Source: Clostridia bacterium (GTDB lineage: Bacteria > Bacillota > Clostridia > Oscillospirales > CAG-382). Taken from it: DNA of 6,500 nt. Shown here one piece after another: positions 3,859 through 6,500 of the stretch (positions are counted from its first letter, which is position 1; each line of letters opens with the position of its first letter). A model generated the notes under the pieces. That model searched no databases and was not told where the DNA came from. It saw nothing but the letters and a program-made list of their open reading frames with translations. The stretch spans positions 1-6,500 of the forward strand of contig CAAEPN010000079.1 in the NCBI GenBank assembly GCA_900757905.1, written 5' to 3'. The position numbers and the translations under genes were made by a program.

Positions 3859-6500
3859 TTATTCAAAGCGAATCCAGTCGATCCAGAATTCACCCGGAAC
3901 GTTGTTGAACGGGTCAATACGAAGTCCCGTGATCTTTCCTTTCCACTCTTCGTGGGAAGCAAGATCAAAGGTATATTCGATATAGCCGTCCGAGGTCTTT
4001 TCAAGGTCGGCACGGAAGGTGCGTCCTTCGGAAAGTCCTGCCGAGCTTGTCTTGAAATAAACGACCAACTGGAATTCTCCCTTGTTTTCCTCGGTCTTTT
4101 CGGCTTGGATCTCATGCTTCATGCGAATCTTCAAGGTCTTGTAACGGTTCGCGTCAATCGAAAGTGCCGGAGACGAGAGAGCCGGGTCATAACGGCCGCC
4201 CCAGCCGCCCTTTTGTTCCATATCATTGCCGTAGAAGTTGCCGTCGATAACGGTGGCCGTGGCATTGCCGAGCGTCCAGCCTTCGCCGTCGCCGGTGAGG
4301 TTGAATTCCCACTCGTTATCCACGCGTTTGGAAATGACATCGTAGATATCCTTGGTAATGGTGATCACGTTGAAATCCGTGACGCCGTCTTCGGCGGTCT
4401 TGGTCTCGGTCTGATAGCCGAAGGTATCCACGATAAAGTGCAGCGGAACCATCGGGATGCCGTCCTCAAGATACGGTGCATAGCCTACCGACACCGGTTC
4501 GCCGTTGACCGTGATCTTTTTCGAACCCATGGTAAAGACGATCTGCTTGCCGTTCTTGGTGAGCGTTAGCTTCTTGTTGACCTTATCCCAGGTATACGCG
4601 CAGCCGAGACGGTAGCCGATACCTTCATCCGGATAGAACGGAATCAGCTTATCGCCCTCTACCTCTACCGGTGCATAAGTAAATTCGACCTCTTCACCGT
4701 TCAATAAGAAGCGCTCGGTAACCGGGTCGCCAAGGAACTGAACTTTTTCCACGCGGAAGCTGTTCTGCGAGGTGATCGGGTCGATACGGAGCGCCGTAAT
4801 TGTACCCGTCCAGGTCGAAAGTGCGGAAACATTGACAACCACCGGATGCATGCCTTCTTGGGTGATCTTTGCGGAAGTGCCCTTATCGGCCGACCAGTTG
4901 CCGCTGGAATCGGTCAAGAAGTAAACCTCGACGCTGTCGCCGACCGGGCCGTCTACCCAAACCTTGACCTGCTTGACCTCCGACGCCTTGAGCTTCGGCG
5001 AAGTATCCGGACGATGGAGAATCGGGTCGGTGTTGGAGGCCGTACCGGTTAAGATATCGCCGTCGGCCGAAATCGTGCAGTTGCCTGCGCCCCAAAGAGT
5101 CTTGCCGTTTTCGGCAAACTTTTCTTCGTAGATCACCGTGCTTGCCTCGGGTGCTTCATAATAGCCCTGCGGACGGATAATTTCGCGGTTGATCGGATAC
5201 ATATGACCGAGTCGCGCCATCTGGAGCGTATTCGGCTGTTCATCCGTGTGGTTTGTACCCTTGGTAAATACCTTGCGGACGGTATCGAGATAGCCGAAGC
5301 CGTTAAGACCGGCCGGCATCATATACGTACCTTCGCCGTACTCGTTCCAGGTGGACAGCATGACGAATTTCTTTTTCCATTCGTCGCCGTTGCCGGTGAT
5401 TTCATATTTATTAAGTGCCGAATCACGAACCCAAGTTAACACCTGTTCCATGTTTTCGGTGGTGATGAGCGGATAACGGGTATAGGCCCATGCGATGTTG
5501 TTGAAGCCGGTGGAAACGGTCGGAACGTTATGCATCACGCCTGCGCCGTTCTTTTGTTGGTCGGCGATCTTCTGTTGGTTCCATGCCGCGCTGTACGCCG
5601 CATTGCCCCAGTTATATGCCTGAACGGCGTCAATGCCCATATTGGCAAGGCTTTGGAGATGTGCCTTGTCGGCCGAGCCGTCGCATGCCATGATGATGAT
5701 ATCGTCATAGCCCATTTCCTTGACGCGGCTGCGCAGGTAATCAAATGCTTCCTTAACGCCTGCTTCCGTGCCGCCGAAGCAGTTCTTCAGATAACCGGCG
5801 CCGAAAATGGACATGACCGGCTTGTTATCGATAACCATATAGCGCGGATCGGAGAAGAAGTACTCGACCCAGTATTCCACAAAACGGCTCTTGAAGTCGT
5901 CAAGATTCTGCGGCTTTGTGCCGTTGGCTGCTTCCCAAAGAAGCGCAAACTTACCGTACTTTTCGCTGTATTTTGCGTTCATGAAGCCCTCAAAGAGCGC
6001 TTTCGGCGTAGAACCGTAGAACGACTTGAAGGGTGCCTCACCCGAATGATACCAGCAGATAAGCTGGAAGTCAACGCCGTGTTCGACCATGAACTTGATT
6101 TCCCAGTCGGCAACCTCCGGCAGACCTTCGTCATACCAGCCGAGCACCGGCTTGTTTTCGTCATACGGCGAGATGTTGTCCCAGCCCCAATGATAGCCGT
6201 TTCTCCACAGGTTGCAGACGTTGATACCGATGAAGTAATCGTCCGCACCGGCAGGAACCTTCGGCTCGGAGGGATAATCGGCGTATTCGACGATCTTTTC
6301 GACGATGATATCGTCTAATTTCAGTGTTTTGCCGCCGTTGTTTTCGGAAGCGAGGTACAAGCCGTCAAGGGTGGAAGCGGCAGATGCAAACGGGATATCC
6401 GTGGCAATGGTCTTGCCGCTGACCTTGATGGTGGCTTTCTGGGTTGCCGTGTCGGTATACAGACGAACCATATACCACATATAGTTCGAGTAGCTGCGAA
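3859..6500 (-). CDS. Large secreted multidomain protein with GH99/WbsX-like catalytic domain, 5'-truncated by window edge
   Basis: About 879 C-terminal residues are visible. The frame stays open past the right edge (RSYSNY precedes Met at 6480), so that Met is internal; residues below count from it. Residues 1-65 look like the end of a LamG/concanavalin-like domain (VRLYTDTATQKATIKV, LKLDDIIVEKI). Residues 80-440 are a GH99/WbsX-like barrel: PVLGWYDEGLPEVADWE, KFALLWEAANGT, FFSDPRYMVIDNKPVMSIF and STWNEYGEGTYMMP. In GH99 endo-alpha-mannosidases the two catalytic glutamates occur as WNExxEGT, fitting E380 and E383. Residues 447-584 and 720-873 are similar beta-sandwich modules, perhaps carbohydrate-binding. 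Between them, 590-710 resemble a copper-amine-oxidase-N-like domain (ITVNGEPVSVGYAPYLEDG, then IPMVPLHFIVDTFGY), a non-catalytic surface module of Firmicutes. No LPXTG, SLH or C-terminal membrane helix is seen; any signal peptide lies outside the window. The role is probably cleaving an external or cell-surface glycan. The substrate is unknown, and some homologues are labelled glycosyltransferase WbsX. Confidence 0.8.
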   Translation of the reverse strand, partial: RSYSNYMWYMVRLYTDTATQKATIKVSGKTIATDIPFASAASTLDGLYLASENNGGKTLKLDDIIVEKIVEYADYPSEPKVPAGADDYFIGINVCNLWRNGYHWGWDNISPYDENKPVLGWYDEGLPEVADWEIKFMVEHGVDFQLICWYHSGEAPFKSFYGSTPKALFEGFMNAKYSEKYGKFALLWEAANGTKPQNLDDFKSRFVEYWVEYFFSDPRYMVIDNKPVMSIFGAGYLKNCFGGTEAGVKEAFDYLRSRVKEMGYDDIIIMACDGSADKAHLQSLANMGIDAVQAYNWGNAAYSAAWNQQKIADQQKNGAGVMHNVPTVSTGFNNIAWAYTRYPLITTENMEQVLTWVRDSALNKYEITGNGDEWKKKFVMLSTWNEYGEGTYMMPAGLNGFGYLDTVRKVFTKGTNHTDEQPNTLQMARLGHMYPINREIIRPQGYYEAPEASTVIYEEKFAENGKTLWGAGNCTISADGDILTGTASNTDPILHRPDTSPKLKASEVKQVKVWVDGPVGDSVEVYFLTDSSGNWSADKGTSAKITQEGMHPVVVNVSALSTWTGTITALRIDPITSQNSFRVEKVQFLGDPVTERFLLNGEEVEFTYAPVEVEGDKLIPFYPDEGIGYRLGCAYTWDKVNKKLTLTKNGKQIVFTMGSKKITVNGEPVSVGYAPYLEDGIPMVPLHFIVDTFGYQTETKTAEDGVTDFNVITITKDIYDVISKRVDNEWEFNLTGDGEGWTLGNATATVIDGNFYGNDMEQKGGWGGRYDPALSSPALSIDANRYKTLKIRMKHEIQAEKTEENKGEFQLVVYFKTSSAGLSEGRTFRADLEKTSDGYIEYTFDLASHEEWKGKITGLRIDPFNNVPGEFWIDWIRFE

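Noticed and set aside
5530..6318. 262-residue plus-strand open frame opposite the GH99-like gene
   Set aside because: No SD, no recognisable motif, and the minus-strand frame has strong family matches throughout the same DNA.
6478..6480. ATG at 6480 as start of the GH99-like gene
   Set aside because: The same frame continues upstream to the window edge (RSYSNY), no SD precedes it, there is no signal peptide, and the sequence starts in mid-domain.

Overview
The window looks like chromosomal DNA of a Gram-positive, probably endospore-forming member of the Clostridia (gut or anaerobic type). Reasons: a PdaA-type spore-cortex deacetylase end, separate adjacent secD and secF genes, strong AAGGAGG-type ribosome binding sites, a near-consensus SigA promoter, and a large secreted glycosidase-like protein carrying a copper-amine-oxidase-N-like 'stalk' domain, an architecture common in Clostridia and Paenibacillus. 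Base composition is close to balanced and fairly even. The organism call is inference; no rRNA or species marker is present.

Layout. Positions 1-965 (+): the 3' end of a pdaA-like gene, overlapping by 44 nt a complete second CE4-family polysaccharide deacetylase with a signal peptide. Positions 966-1138: a convergent intergenic region with a symmetrical terminator hairpin for the deacetylase genes, an unexplained nested inverted repeat, and a strong GC-rich terminator for secF. Positions 1139-3597 (-): secD then secF, a two-gene operon with its own consensus-like promoter at 3642-3670. Positions 3631-3858: intergenic, holding that promoter and the terminator of the next gene. Positions 3859-6500 (-): the C-terminal ~879 residues of a large multidomain secreted protein with a GH99/WbsX-like catalytic domain, cut off by the right edge.

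How it fits together. The common theme is the cell surface: two deacetylases acting on peptidoglycan-type glycans, the SecDF membrane complex that helps complete export through SecYEG, and a secreted glycan-active enzyme. The transcription units are separated by terminators, so this is neighbourhood rather than one operon. No mobile element, CRISPR array, tRNA or rRNA was seen. No wholly new system is evident. The points most worth checking are the SecF protein lacking the conserved TM4 aspartate, the enlarged extracytoplasmic loop of SecF, the duplicated beta-sandwich modules in the GH99-like protein, and the structured spacer between the convergent genes.
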